The notes: a model not told the origin generated them from the sequence alone. 10,006 nucleotides of DNA from Candidatus Methylomirabilota bacterium (GCA_016208645.1 JACQXP010000366.1:1-10006), one strand, 5' to 3'; shown: positions 1-6,157, numbered from the stretch's first letter. Numbers and translations are program-made.

Positions 1-483
1 AAGGGTCTCCCGGCGCTTCTTGATGTTCTCGATCTGGCCGAGGTGCGCCTCGTCGTTTCCCAGGGCCTGCCGCTGTAAAATCGTTTCCAACGACATGGGG
101 CCGAGGTGCTCGTGAGTCCCGATCCGCTGCCACTGCTCCGTCTTGACCTTTTTCAGGACGGCCAGCACTTCCTTGCGCGCCGCCCGCCAGTCCCGCAGGA
201 CCTCGCGGAGATTCAGGCGGGTGTATTGCCGTTCCAGGGCCAGCTTGTCCCCGTCCACGTCGGGCAGGGTCGGATTGTCCTCGGCCAGGATCCGGCCATA
301 CCGATAGAGGTACCCTTCACGCTCGGCGTCGCGCATGTGGCACACGATCTCGTGGATGGACCACTTCCCCGGTGCGGGCCGCCACGTCAGGAGCTTCCTG
401 GGCACGCCGGCCAGGGCGGCTTTCAACCGGTCGGGGGTCGAGCGGATGGTGCCAAGATACCGATCACGTTCTGCCTGGTCCAT
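1..483 (-). CDS. DinB-family (DinB/YfiT-like four-helix) protein, C-terminus cut by window edge
   Basis: The minus-strand frame opens at ATG 481-483 and stays open for 161 codons to base 1 with no stop, so the C-terminus lies outside the window. A strong Shine-Dalgarno (AAGGAGG) sits just upstream of the ATG. The product reads as a DinB/YfiT-type four-helix bundle: an N-terminal helix, then WRPAPGKWSIHEIVCHMRDAE (residues 34-54, quoted in part: KWSIHEIVCHMRDAE), and a C-terminal helix with LGNDEAHLGQI (141-151). Family members normally carry three metal-binding His, one in the HxxDAE helix and an HxxxH pair in the last helix. H49 and H147 are present, but N143 occupies the first His of the pair. 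Known members include thiol-dependent transferases and damage-induced proteins of unknown role, so the substrate here cannot be told. DinB proteins are usually about 150-175 residues, so little should be missing. It is divergent from the NnrS-like gene. Confidence 0.85.
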   Translation of the reverse strand, partial: MDQAERDRYLGTIRSTPDRLKAALAGVPRKLLTWRPAPGKWSIHEIVCHMRDAEREGYLYRYGRILAEDNPTLPDVDGDKLALERQYTRLNLREVLRDWRAARKEVLAVLKKVKTEQWQRIGTHEHLGPMSLETILQRQALGNDEAHLGQIENIKKRRETL

Positions 484-498
484 GGTGCCTCCTTGTCC

Positions 499-518
499 AT
501 CCGCAGATGGCGCGGATT
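499..518 (+). repeat. Diverged copy of the CAGATTACGCAGATT-family repeat
   Basis: ATCCGCAGATGGCGCGGATT matches the copy at 2093-2112 at 17 of 20 positions. It lies in the 5' leader of the dinB-like gene, six bases upstream of its Shine-Dalgarno, and its ATCCGC/GCGGAT ends are complementary. It could be a decayed copy or a chance hairpin. Confidence 0.45.
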
Positions 519-546
519 CGTTCTGAGGGAAGACCGAACGGACTTC

Positions 547-586
547 ATTTAACCACAGATTACGCAGATTGCGCAGAATTTATCAA
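547..586 (-). promoter_or_regulatory. Candidate promoter for the dinB-like gene, inside a dispersed repeat
   Basis: Reading leftward, two weak sigma70-like options overlap. One is TTGATA (586-581), a 16-nt spacer, then CGTAAT (564-559). The other is TTAAAT (552-547) with only a poor TGCGCA 17 nt upstream. Either would place the start of transcription about 55-70 nt before the ATG at 483. Both use bases of the repeat at 549-581. The matches are weak. Confidence 0.3.
549..581 (+). repeat. CAGATTACGCAGATT-family dispersed repeat, forward copy (outer inverted pair, left arm)
   Basis: TTAACCACAGATTACGC at 549-565 is the perfect 17-bp reverse complement of 3724-3740. It continues with a second unit, AGATTGCGCAGAATTT. 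It is less GC-rich than the surrounding DNA and sits between the divergent dinB-like and NnrS-like genes. The family 'AACCACAGATTACGCAGATT' recurs as intergenic repeats in many environmental bacterial genomes, often beside GxxExxY genes (general recollection, not searched). Confidence 0.8.
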
Positions 587-676
587 GGACCGGAGATCAA
601 CCGAGACCCCACCTGATTGAGGACGGCTGGGACAAAAGTCACAGACAGATCGCGGACCCGGACCGATCCTTTGGCC

Positions 677-2077
677 ATGATTTCGAAGGAGAGTCCCACG
701 ACCACGCCTGTGGACACTCCCAAGGCGGAGGAAGCCTCGGGGGGCCGGTGTACGACCCGCCGGGCCGCCCGTGAGGCCCGGGAGCAGGGGATCGCTCCAC
801 CCTCTGCCAGCCTCGAGACCCCCATCTACCGCCCGTTTGCCCTCGTGGCCCTGGTCGTGACGCTGGGTCTGGCCACTCCGATCGGGGCAATCGCCCTCTA
901 TCGCCTCTTCGCCCCGGCGGGCCCTGTGCCGATGATCTGGCCGCGACTTCACGCCCACCTGCAGATCTTCGGCTTCGCGGGCGTCCTGATCATGGGCGTG
1001 GCGCACCACCTGATCCTCCGCTTTGGCCATCGCCCGATCCGCCGCCCGGCCTCCGCCCCGTGGATCCTGGCTCTCGCCATCCTGGGCCTCGGTGCTCGCG
1101 TCGCCGCGACGATGGCCGGGGGAGCGACAGCCTCCGGCCTCTGGATCGCCTCCGGGCTGGCCGAGACCCTGGCCTTTGGGGTCTTTGCCGCCTGGGTCAC
1201 GGCACGCGTGCGGGCCACCGAGCCGCGCTTCACCTCGGACTGGCTCATGGTCACCGGGGCATGGTGGTTTGCCGTGGCGCTGGCCGTCGAGACTATGGCT
1301 CTCGCCGCGGCCGCCGCAGCCGGTGCCGACCCGGCCGCGGTCACCCCGGGGCCGGGCCTCTACGCCATGGGCCTGTACGGGGGGGTCTTCGGCTGGGTGC
1401 TGGGCGTGGCCAAGCGCGCGGTGCCCATGTTCCTCTCCGGCCGCAAGGTCGGCCGCCTCGGCGGCGCGGTCCTCACCGGCCTGAACGGCGGCGTGTTCCT
1501 TGCACTCCTGGCAGAGATCTGGCCCCCGGCCTCACGGCACGCCCAGACCCTCCATGCTCTGGGAGATCTGGCCGTGGCGATCGCTTTCGTTGTTGGCGCC
1601 GTGGCGGTGGGCGCCTGGCAGCGGCAGCCACGTCGGGCCATCTCCCTCCTGATGGACCGGACGGAGACGCGATTCTTCCGGTTGGCCTTCGCCTGCGCCG
1701 GACTTGCTGTCGTGGGCCTTTCCGTGGGGGCCGCCCTCACGCTGGCCGGTGCGCCGCCGCACGGCCTCCTGGCGGACGCCACGCGCCACCTGCTCAGCGT
1801 GGGATTCCTGATCGGGATGATCTGCGCCATGGGGTTCCGCTTCGTGCCGGTCATCGAAGGCGTCCGGATCGCCGTCCCCCGCGCACGCGTCGTGGCCTTC
1901 TGGGCCCTGGCCCTGGCCGTCCTCCTGCGGACGGCCGAGATGGGGGCCGACTACCTGCACGGAGGCTTCCTGCGCGCGGCCGCCCTCTCGGGCTTCCTGG
2001 CCTGGGTGGCGCTTCTGGCGTGGGGACTGGCCGTGGGCCTCACCATGATCCGTGGCGCCGCCCTCCGCCGGAGATAA
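677..2077 (+). CDS. NnrS-like polytopic membrane protein
   Basis: The protein is 466 residues from ATG 677. The frame extends to a TTG at 617, but neither start has a good Shine-Dalgarno, so the start is uncertain. A polar N-terminus of about 50 residues precedes about 12 hydrophobic segments (first at about 54-76, last near the C-terminus). Family-like signatures are LHAHLQIFGFAG (residues 91-102), a HH pair at 110-111, a mid-protein segment running YGGVFGWVLGVAKRAVPMF, and RHLLSVGFLIGM late in the protein. These resemble the His-containing helices of NnrS, a heme- and copper-containing membrane protein linked to nitric oxide stress and denitrification, and more distantly heme-copper oxidase subunit I. 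No nitrite or NO reductase gene is visible nearby, so the role is inferred from family only. It is transcribed alone on the plus strand, and its stop lies 15 bp before the next repeat copy. Confidence 0.65.
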   Translation: MISKESPTTTPVDTPKAEEASGGRCTTRRAAREAREQGIAPPSASLETPIYRPFALVALVVTLGLATPIGAIALYRLFAPAGPVPMIWPRLHAHLQIFGFAGVLIMGVAHHLILRFGHRPIRRPASAPWILALAILGLGARVAATMAGGATASGLWIASGLAETLAFGVFAAWVTARVRATEPRFTSDWLMVTGAWWFAVALAVETMALAAAAAAGADPAAVTPGPGLYAMGLYGGVFGWVLGVAKRAVPMFLSGRKVGRLGGAVLTGLNGGVFLALLAEIWPPASRHAQTLHALGDLAVAIAFVVGAVAVGAWQRQPRRAISLLMDRTETRFFRLAFACAGLAVVGLSVGAALTLAGAPPHGLLADATRHLLSVGFLIGMICAMGFRFVPVIEGVRIAVPRARVVAFWALALAVLLRTAEMGADYLHGGFLRAAALSGFLAWVALLAWGLAVGLTMIRGAALRRR

Positions 2078-2092
2078 AACCAGAATCCTTTT

Positions 2093-2121
2093 ATCCGCAG
2101 ATTACGCAGATTGGGCAGATT
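2093..2121 (+). repeat. CAGATTACGCAGATT-family repeat, forward copy (inner inverted pair, left arm)
   Basis: ATCCGCAGATTACGCAGATT (2093-2112) followed by GGGCAGATT. Its 20 bases match the reverse complement of 2421-2440 at 19 of 20 positions. Read on the minus strand it encodes the last residues and the TAA stop of the GxxExxY remnant (SAQSA-stop). Confidence 0.8.
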
Positions 2122-2443
2122 TCTTGGGGGTCAAGACGAGACGTCTGTGCTCAAGTGAGCGCGTGCCGAAATTCAACAGGAGGCCTACAGTGTGTCCGGT
2201 GGCCTTCAGATAATTGATCACCTGAGCCTCCTCGATCCCGCTGAGCTTATCGAGTGCTTTCAACTCCACGATGATTGAATCGAAACAGACGAAGTCGGCC
2301 CGATACGAGGTGGACAATCTCTCACCCTTGTAGAATACGGGCAGTTCGACCTCAGCCCTGAATGGAATCCCCCGCCCGACCAGTTCCCTGGTGAGCGCTT
2401 CCTGTCCGGTGAATCGGCCTAATCTGCGCAATCTGCGGATCAA
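2102..2443 (-). pseudogene. GxxExxY-family protein remnant, N-terminus missing
   Basis: The reading frame gives 113 residues from a TTG at 2443. The part from RGIPF onward matches the second half of GxxExxY proteins: VFYKGERL (36-43), YRADFV (47-52), IIVELKAL (57-64), AQVINYLKATG (74-84) and GLLLNFG (87-93). D50, E60 and K62 fit a PD-(D/E)XK nuclease-like core. The N-terminal helix that carries the diagnostic GxxExxY motif is absent, and the first eight residues after the start (IRRLRRLG) come from the flanking repeat at 2421-2440. The last residues and the stop come from the repeat at 2093-2121. There is no Shine-Dalgarno; the bases upstream on this strand read CTCCTCC. Base composition is clearly less GC-rich than its neighbours. 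Best read as a 5'-truncated passenger of a repeat-bounded element. A shortened but expressed protein cannot be ruled out. Confidence 0.7.
2421..2440 (-). repeat. CAGATTACGCAGATT-family repeat, reversed copy (inner inverted pair, right arm)
   Basis: The reverse complement is ATCCGCAGATTGCGCAGATT, one mismatch from 2093-2112. The pair encloses the GxxExxY remnant as terminal inverted repeats of about 20 bp. The right end lies 15 bp from the stop of the PrpF-family gene. Confidence 0.8.
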
Positions 2444-2455
2444 ATGGAGGAGTTC

Positions 2456-3619
2456 TCATTCCCTTCGCAGGACGCGTGAGGGAACGCGGATGAAGCCTTC
2501 CATCAGACGGCGGGCCGTTCGGTAGACCACCACCTTCTCGGCGTGGCCCCCGCGGACCAGGGCGGCGATGGGCAGGACGCCGGACGGATGGCCCAGCCGG
2601 ATATCCGCCGAGGGATCCGCCGCGGCTTGGGGTCCGAGCGCCTCCTGCACCACGGTTCCCGGGATGCGGGCGGCCACGGCGAGACACATGGCCGCCGTCA
2701 GGGCGAAGGCGCGATGCGCCTTCCCCATGGACATGACGCGGGCGCAGATGTCCGTGGAGGTCGGCGGGACGTCGCTGCCCGACAGGTCGCGGTAGGCGAC
2801 AGGCCGGGCCACCAGCGCGATCTTGGGGACCGCCTGGCTCTTCCGGCTGGCCTCCTGGACGCTGCCGGCCAGCCCGATGCGCACGGCGGCTGTCGCGCGG
2901 ATCTGTTCCAGGCGCCTCGTGAGGTCGGTGTTCCTATCAATCGCCTCCGGATGTTCCGTTCCCTGCAGGCCGAGATCCGCGGCCCGGACGAATACCATGG
3001 GATTCGTTGCATCCACGATTGAGGCCGCGAGGCCGCCGAGGTCGGGAACCTCCAGGGATTCCGTGGGAGCACCCGTGGGCAGGAGCTTCCCGGTCACCGC
3101 CCCGCCGGGGTCCAGGAACTCCAGGGCGATCCTGGCGCCGGTCCCCGAGACGCCCTGGAGGACGAAATCCCCCTCCGCGGCGGCCTGCCCCTCCTGCACC
3201 GGCACCCGGGCCAGGATGATCTTCCGCGTGTTGGTGTTGTGGATGCGGACCGTGGCCACCCCGTCCCGCGGGGCAGCCAGCAGCCCCTCGTCGATCGCGT
3301 AGGGACCCACCGCCGACGAGATGTTCCCGCAATTCCCCTTGTAGTCCACCAGGGCGTCGGTGACGCTCACCTGCCCGAAAGTGTAGTTCACGTCCGCGTC
3401 CGGTCTCGACCCAGGGGCGATGATGGCGACCTTGCTGAGCGAGGAGATGCCGCCACCCATCCCGTCCAGTTGGCGGCCGTAGCTGTCTGGACTGCCCATG
3501 GCGGCGAGCATGATCCGGTCCCGGATCGCCTGGTCGGGCGGCAGGTCGGCCTCTCGGAGGAAGATCGCGCGGCTGGTGCCACCGCGCATGAAGACGGCGG
3601 GGATCTTCAACTGGACCAT
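2456..3619 (-). CDS. PrpF-family isomerase/tautomerase (2-methylaconitate isomerase / 4-oxalomesaconate tautomerase-like)
   Basis: The protein is 387 residues from ATG 3617-3619. This start is preferred to the in-frame GTG at 3628 because GAGGAG lies 8 nt before the ATG but only 1 nt before the GTG. The sequence has the PrpF/DUF453 landmarks: VFMRGGTSRAIFL (9-21), MGSPDSYGRQLDGMGGG (41-57), SSLSKVAII (59-67) and YKGNCGNISSAVGP (93-106). Lys63 and Cys97 have the same 34-residue spacing as the Lys73/Cys107 pair I recall from the Shewanella PrpF structure. The length is normal for the family (about 390). These two-lobed diaminopimelate-epimerase-fold enzymes move double bonds in unsaturated tricarboxylates and related acids. 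The substrate here is unknown, since no methylcitrate-cycle or gallate genes are visible. It lies downstream of nadX on the same strand, separated by 117 bp of repeat and palindrome sequence, so co-transcription is possible. No unusual truncation. Confidence 0.85.
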   Translation of the reverse strand: MVQLKIPAVFMRGGTSRAIFLREADLPPDQAIRDRIMLAAMGSPDSYGRQLDGMGGGISSLSKVAIIAPGSRPDADVNYTFGQVSVTDALVDYKGNCGNISSAVGPYAIDEGLLAAPRDGVATVRIHNTNTRKIILARVPVQEGQAAAEGDFVLQGVSGTGARIALEFLDPGGAVTGKLLPTGAPTESLEVPDLGGLAASIVDATNPMVFVRAADLGLQGTEHPEAIDRNTDLTRRLEQIRATAAVRIGLAGSVQEASRKSQAVPKIALVARPVAYRDLSGSDVPPTSTDICARVMSMGKAHRAFALTAAMCLAVAARIPGTVVQEALGPQAAADPSADIRLGHPSGVLPIAALVRGGHAEKVVVYRTARRLMEGFIRVPSRVLRRE

Positions 3620-3629
3620 CTTCCACACT

Positions 3630-3644
3630 CCTCTGCCTCAGAGG
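3630..3644 (-). promoter_or_regulatory. Small hairpin overlapping the PrpF-gene ribosome binding site
   Basis: CCTCTGCCTCAGAGG is a perfect 6-bp stem with a 3-nt loop. On the minus strand its 3' arm includes the GAGG of the GAGGAG Shine-Dalgarno that serves ATG 3619. The hairpin could therefore mask the ribosome binding site, but a 6-bp stem may also be coincidence. Confidence 0.35.
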
Positions 3645-3659
3645 ATCTGCGAAATCTGT
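3645..3659 (-). repeat. Diverged CAGATTACGCAGATT-family repeat, reversed copy
   Basis: The reverse complement ACAGATTTCGCAGAT matches the core ACAGATTACGCAGAT at 14 of 15 bases. With the copy at 3724-3740 it brackets a 64-bp palindromic spacer between prpF-like and nadX. Confidence 0.6.
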
Positions 3660-3710
3660 CGCGCCATAGGCGGACCCGCCCAGATCGCAACCCGTACGAC
3701 CTGGCAAGAC

Positions 3711-3725
3711 CCGCCATGGGCGGGC
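3711..3725. repeat. CCCGCC/GGCGGG palindrome in the nadX-prpF spacer
   Basis: CCCGCCATGGGCGGG forms a 6-bp all-GC stem with a 3-nt loop, directly next to the repeat at 3724-3740. A related ggcggacccgcc palindrome lies about 40 bp to the left. On the minus strand the hairpin comes just after the nadX stop, without a U-tract. It could be a weak terminator or part of a palindromic intergenic element. Confidence 0.4.
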
Positions 3726-3740
3726 GTAATCTGTGGTTAA
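3724..3740 (-). repeat. CAGATTACGCAGATT-family repeat, reversed copy (outer inverted pair, right arm)
   Basis: GCGTAATCTGTGGTTAA is the exact reverse complement of 549-565. It supplies the TAA stop codon of nadX (3737-3739), so the insertion or recombination edge is at or inside the coding end. Confidence 0.8.
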
Positions 3741-4558
3741 GTCGGCTCCTGCCCCTTGCCCTTGCTCCCTGTGGTCCGGGCATAGTCGGCCAGGAAGGCG
3801 ATGGACGAGTAGATCGAGAGCAGCCCCGTCCGCGGATTCGTGGCCGAGGGGACGTTCTCGATGTCCACCGCCAGGCGGCCGAACTCCCCCCGGATCTCGA
3901 TCCGGTGCTGGTTGAAGCGGCCGCCCGGCACGGCGATGACTCGGACACGCGTCTGGTCGGGACCAATTCCGGCCAGGCTCAGGGCGGCCGAGACATTCAC
4001 GTTCGTGGGGAAGCCCGTGCACGCCTCGCGGGCCGTGCCCTCGAAGATGACCGTCTCCTCCGTCAGCGCTTCAAGGTCGATCCCGCGCTCCACCACGAAG
4101 GGCGCGCCGGCCAGCCCCTTGGGCGGCTTCCGGGTCGTGAGCGTGACCGAGTCCACGCGCCCCACGACCGCCCCCCGCAGACCATCCAGCCCGGCGATGG
4201 CCCCGGAGGCGAACAGGATGCGGCATCCCCGGGCCTCCGCCTCGCGGAACCACTCCTCGTGGCCCAGCAGTCCCCCCACGCTGATGACGAAGACATCTTT
4301 CCCCTCCCGCAGGCAGGCCGGGACGATGTCCTCCAGGGCTTTCCCCGTCGCCGCCTCCACCACCAGGTCCGAGGCCTGGACGAGCGCCGGGATCTTCACC
4401 ACCGGCGGGCGCGTGCGGAGCGAGCCAGCCAACGCTTCCGCTCGCGCCTGGGTTCGATTGGCCAGGCCGCTGAGGAGCGCTGGGATCCTCCCCTCGTCAA
4501 TGGCCCGGGCCAGGGCCGTGCCGATCGTTCCACACCCGACGATGCCGATGGTCAGCAT
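3737..4558 (-). CDS. nadX: L-aspartate dehydrogenase (NadX-type)
   Basis: The protein is 273 residues from ATG 4556-4558. An in-frame ATG at 4564 has the GGGGA ribosome binding site almost touching it, whereas 4558 has a 6-nt spacing. The enzyme oxidatively deaminates aspartate to iminoaspartate/oxaloacetate with NAD(P)+ and can replace aspartate oxidase at the start of NAD biosynthesis. An N-terminal Rossmann fold shows GIVGCGTIG (5-13). Family landmarks follow: AATGKAL (69-75), SGAIAGLDGL (118-127), TTRKPP (141-146), FPTNVNVSAALSLAG (183-197), the catalytic-region NQHRIEI (216-222; His218) and the ENVPSATNPRTG stretch. Where the family usually reads DP before the NxH motif, this one reads VP (210-211). 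The C-terminal tail beyond TTGSKG and the stop fall at the repeat, so the last residues may be altered from the ancestor. No nadA/nadB/nadC is visible, so a catabolic role is possible. Confidence 0.88.
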   Translation of the reverse strand: MLTIGIVGCGTIGTALARAIDEGRIPALLSGLANRTQARAEALAGSLRTRPPVVKIPALVQASDLVVEAATGKALEDIVPACLREGKDVFVISVGGLLGHEEWFREAEARGCRILFASGAIAGLDGLRGAVVGRVDSVTLTTRKPPKGLAGAPFVVERGIDLEALTEETVIFEGTAREACTGFPTNVNVSAALSLAGIGPDQTRVRVIAVPGGRFNQHRIEIRGEFGRLAVDIENVPSATNPRTGLLSIYSSIAFLADYARTTGSKGKGQEPT

Positions 4559-4582
4559 GGGCATTCCCCGCGCTTTATCTTT

Positions 4583-4600
4583 TCAGCGCGCGAGCGCTGA
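4583..4600. promoter_or_regulatory. Hairpin in the nadX 5' leader
   Basis: TCAGCGCGCGAGCGCTGA is a perfect 7-bp stem with a 4-nt loop. It sits 25 nt upstream of the preferred nadX start, followed on the minus strand by AAAAGATAAAG and the GGGGA ribosome binding site. There is no U-tract on either strand, so it is not a standard terminator. It may be a leader structure. Confidence 0.4.
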
Positions 4601-4671
4601 GGAGCTGCTGGAGCCGGTTTGTCCCTACGGTCTCGAGTTGGCGATGCCCTTGCGGTGGGGCCGGGAGATGA

Positions 4672-4712
4672 GATGGGAGCCCGGGGAGGCGGCGCGTGGG
4701 CTGTCTCCCATC
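4672..4712 (-). terminator. Hairpin after the zinc-ribbon gene, no U-tract
   Basis: GATGGGAG (4672-4679) and CTCCCATC (4705-4712) are perfect 8-bp complements. Inner CCC/GGG pairing can extend the stem past a small bulge. It begins 16 nt after the stop of the zinc-ribbon gene. The absence of a T-run makes it a non-canonical terminator or a 3'-end stabiliser rather than a classical intrinsic terminator. Confidence 0.4.
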
Positions 4713-4728
4713 CCCCGCTGGCTGCGCA

Positions 4729-5652
4729 TCAACCCCCGGAAACTTTTGACGCCCGCGCCCGCCTGGGAGGGATGATCTCGGGTGGGACGCCATGACGGGT
4801 GCGATACACCCAGGCCTCCACTCGCAGCCGGCTGGCGGTGCTGGACATCTGCCAGAGGGAGGGGTTGGCCTCGTCCTGCCCCTTGCTCGCGGCGGCGTGG
4901 TACGCCCCGGCCGCCCGACGGTAGGCTGCCGCCAGGAGCGTGAGATGGGTCCCCAGGGTCTCCTGCGTGGGGTGCAGCGCCAAGTCGTCGGCGATCTGCA
5001 GGAGGAGGTGCTGCTCGTACCCCAGTCGGGCTGCGGGCTCGTCCCGGAACGTGTTGGCGTGGATTGTCTCGAGCAGTTCCGTGTTGTTCGGGATGACGGG
5101 ATCCCGCTCCAGCATCCACGCCAAGAGGGCCGGGGTCTCCTCGATCGAATGGGTCGGGGGCGGGAGTGGCGCATCGAACTTCAAGAGGGAATACACGCCC
5201 ATCCAGGCGCGGCCCCGAGCAGCGCTCTCGGTTTCGCCCTGCGGGAGCCCGGCGGCCTCGGAGACGGCAGGGTGGGTGGCGGCCTGAGGTGCGGGAGGCG
5301 ATGGCGCGGGGACGGGCAGGCTTTCCATGGGTGGGGGAGGGGGATCGGGGGGTGGGGGCGCCGCAGGTCGTGGGGCGACCGGCCCGATCGTCCGCGGCGA
5401 GATGGGGTTGTTTTCGGAGACCCGGACGACCGGTCCGGTGTCGGGATCCTCGACCTGCATCTTGCGGAGCAGGTAGACGTCCGTAGGGATGCGGCCGCCG
5501 CGCAGATGCTCCCGGAGGTCCGCGGCGCCTTCGGGGCGGATGACCAGGTAGCAGGAGGGACAGAACGTCGCTGCCGCCGCGATCTCACGCTCGCAGGCTG
5601 GACACGGTCGAACTCTCCCGCTCCACTGTCCGCCGAAGAGCCGCAACGGCAT
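4729..5652 (-). CDS. Zinc-ribbon protein with Pro-rich linker and helical C-terminal domain, unknown function
   Basis: I do not recognise a named family. The protein is 307 residues from ATG 5650-5652, chosen because GAGG lies 5 nt upstream. The frame stays open further (to 5811) but would overlap the PAS gene and has no family-like sequence there. Three parts are visible. Residues 17-34 form a CPxC-x10-CPxC zinc ribbon. Residues about 83-128 are a low-complexity Pro/Ala linker with runs of four and five prolines. From about 150 to 285 there is a mostly helical region with conserved-looking Trp and Tyr residues and many Leu/Ala. No signal peptide or membrane segment is seen. It is the last gene of a minus-strand run after the PAS and PPOX genes, 73 nt downstream of the PAS stop. 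Zinc ribbon plus linker plus helical domain suggests a scaffold or nucleic-acid/protein-binding role, but that is only inference. Confidence 0.7.
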   Translation of the reverse strand: MPLRLFGGQWSGRVRPCPACEREIAAAATFCPSCYLVIRPEGAADLREHLRGGRIPTDVYLLRKMQVEDPDTGPVVRVSENNPISPRTIGPVAPRPAAPPPPDPPPPPMESLPVPAPSPPAPQAATHPAVSEAAGLPQGETESAARGRAWMGVYSLLKFDAPLPPPTHSIEETPALLAWMLERDPVIPNNTELLETIHANTFRDEPAARLGYEQHLLLQIADDLALHPTQETLGTHLTLLAAAYRRAAGAYHAAASKGQDEANPSLWQMSSTASRLRVEAWVYRTRHGVPPEIIPPRRARASKVSGG

Positions 5653-5725
5653 GCGTGCCTCGATACGCCTCCTGGTCCCGGCTGTCCAGCCGGGAAGATA
5701 CCACCGGATCTCGGGTCCCGTCAAT

Positions 5726-6157
5726 TCAGGAACGGGTGCCACGGGCGGCCCGCTCCAGCTCGGCCACCCGCCTGCGCAGCTCCCGCTCGGTCTCCCACCG
5801 CTCGGTGTCATCGCGCAGGATGGCGAAGATCCCCTCGACCCGCCCCTCAGCGTCCTTCAGCAGGCCCACCGTGAAGGCGATGGAGAACCGGCTGCCATCC
5901 TTCCGGAGGGCCGGGACCCGCAGGACCTGTGTCCCGTACCTAGTCACGCCGGTCCGCATGACCTCCGCATACCCCTCCCAGTGCCGCCTCCGTTGCGCCT
6001 CCGGAATGATGCAATCCAGGGTCTGCGACAGGACCTCGGCTGCGGAATACCCGAAGAGTCGTTCCGCTCCGGCATTCCACAGGGTGATCTTTCCCGAGGA
6101 GTCCGCCACGACGATGGCGTCGGGGGCGTCCTGGAGGATGCGGTCGGCAAGCGACAT
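5726..6157 (-). CDS. Stand-alone PAS-domain protein
   Basis: The protein is 143 residues from ATG 6155-6157, with AGGAGG 4 nt upstream. Nearly all of it is one PAS/PAC sensory domain. DAPDAIVVADSSGKITLWN (10-28) and AERLFGYSAAEVLSQTL (31-47) match the PAS core. RKDGSRFSIAFTVG (84-97) and the GIFAILRDDTERW segment (108-120) match the PAC part. A short charged helix follows (RELRRRVAELERA) that could dimerise as a coiled coil. There is no histidine kinase, GGDEF, EAL or DNA-binding output, so signals must pass through a partner, or the protein binds a ligand on its own. The ligand cannot be read from the sequence. It lies 42 bp downstream of the F420-type PPOX gene and 73 bp upstream of the zinc-ribbon gene on the same strand, a likely transcription unit. 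Cytoplasmic by lack of membrane segments. Confidence 0.88.
   Translation of the reverse strand: MSLADRILQDAPDAIVVADSSGKITLWNAGAERLFGYSAAEVLSQTLDCIIPEAQRRRHWEGYAEVMRTGVTRYGTQVLRVPALRKDGSRFSIAFTVGLLKDAEGRVEGIFAILRDDTERWETERELRRRVAELERAARGTRS

Noticed and set aside
1060..2217. 385-codon plus-strand frame overlapping the NnrS-like gene
   Set aside because: Shifted frame of the membrane-protein gene, with an Arg/Gly/Pro-rich translation and no hydrophobic pattern.
3239..4600. 453-codon plus-strand open frame opposite nadX and the PrpF-family gene
   Set aside because: Arg/Asp/Gly-rich antisense shadow; both minus-strand genes have unmistakable family motifs.
4583..4600. Intrinsic terminator between the zinc-ribbon gene and nadX
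   Set aside because: The 7-bp hairpin is real, but neither strand has a T-run directly after the stem.
5653..5811. Longer N-terminus for the zinc-ribbon protein (start at 5811)
   Set aside because: It would overlap the end of the PAS gene by 86 bp, and its translation is low-complexity; ATG 5652 has a GAGG ribosome binding site.
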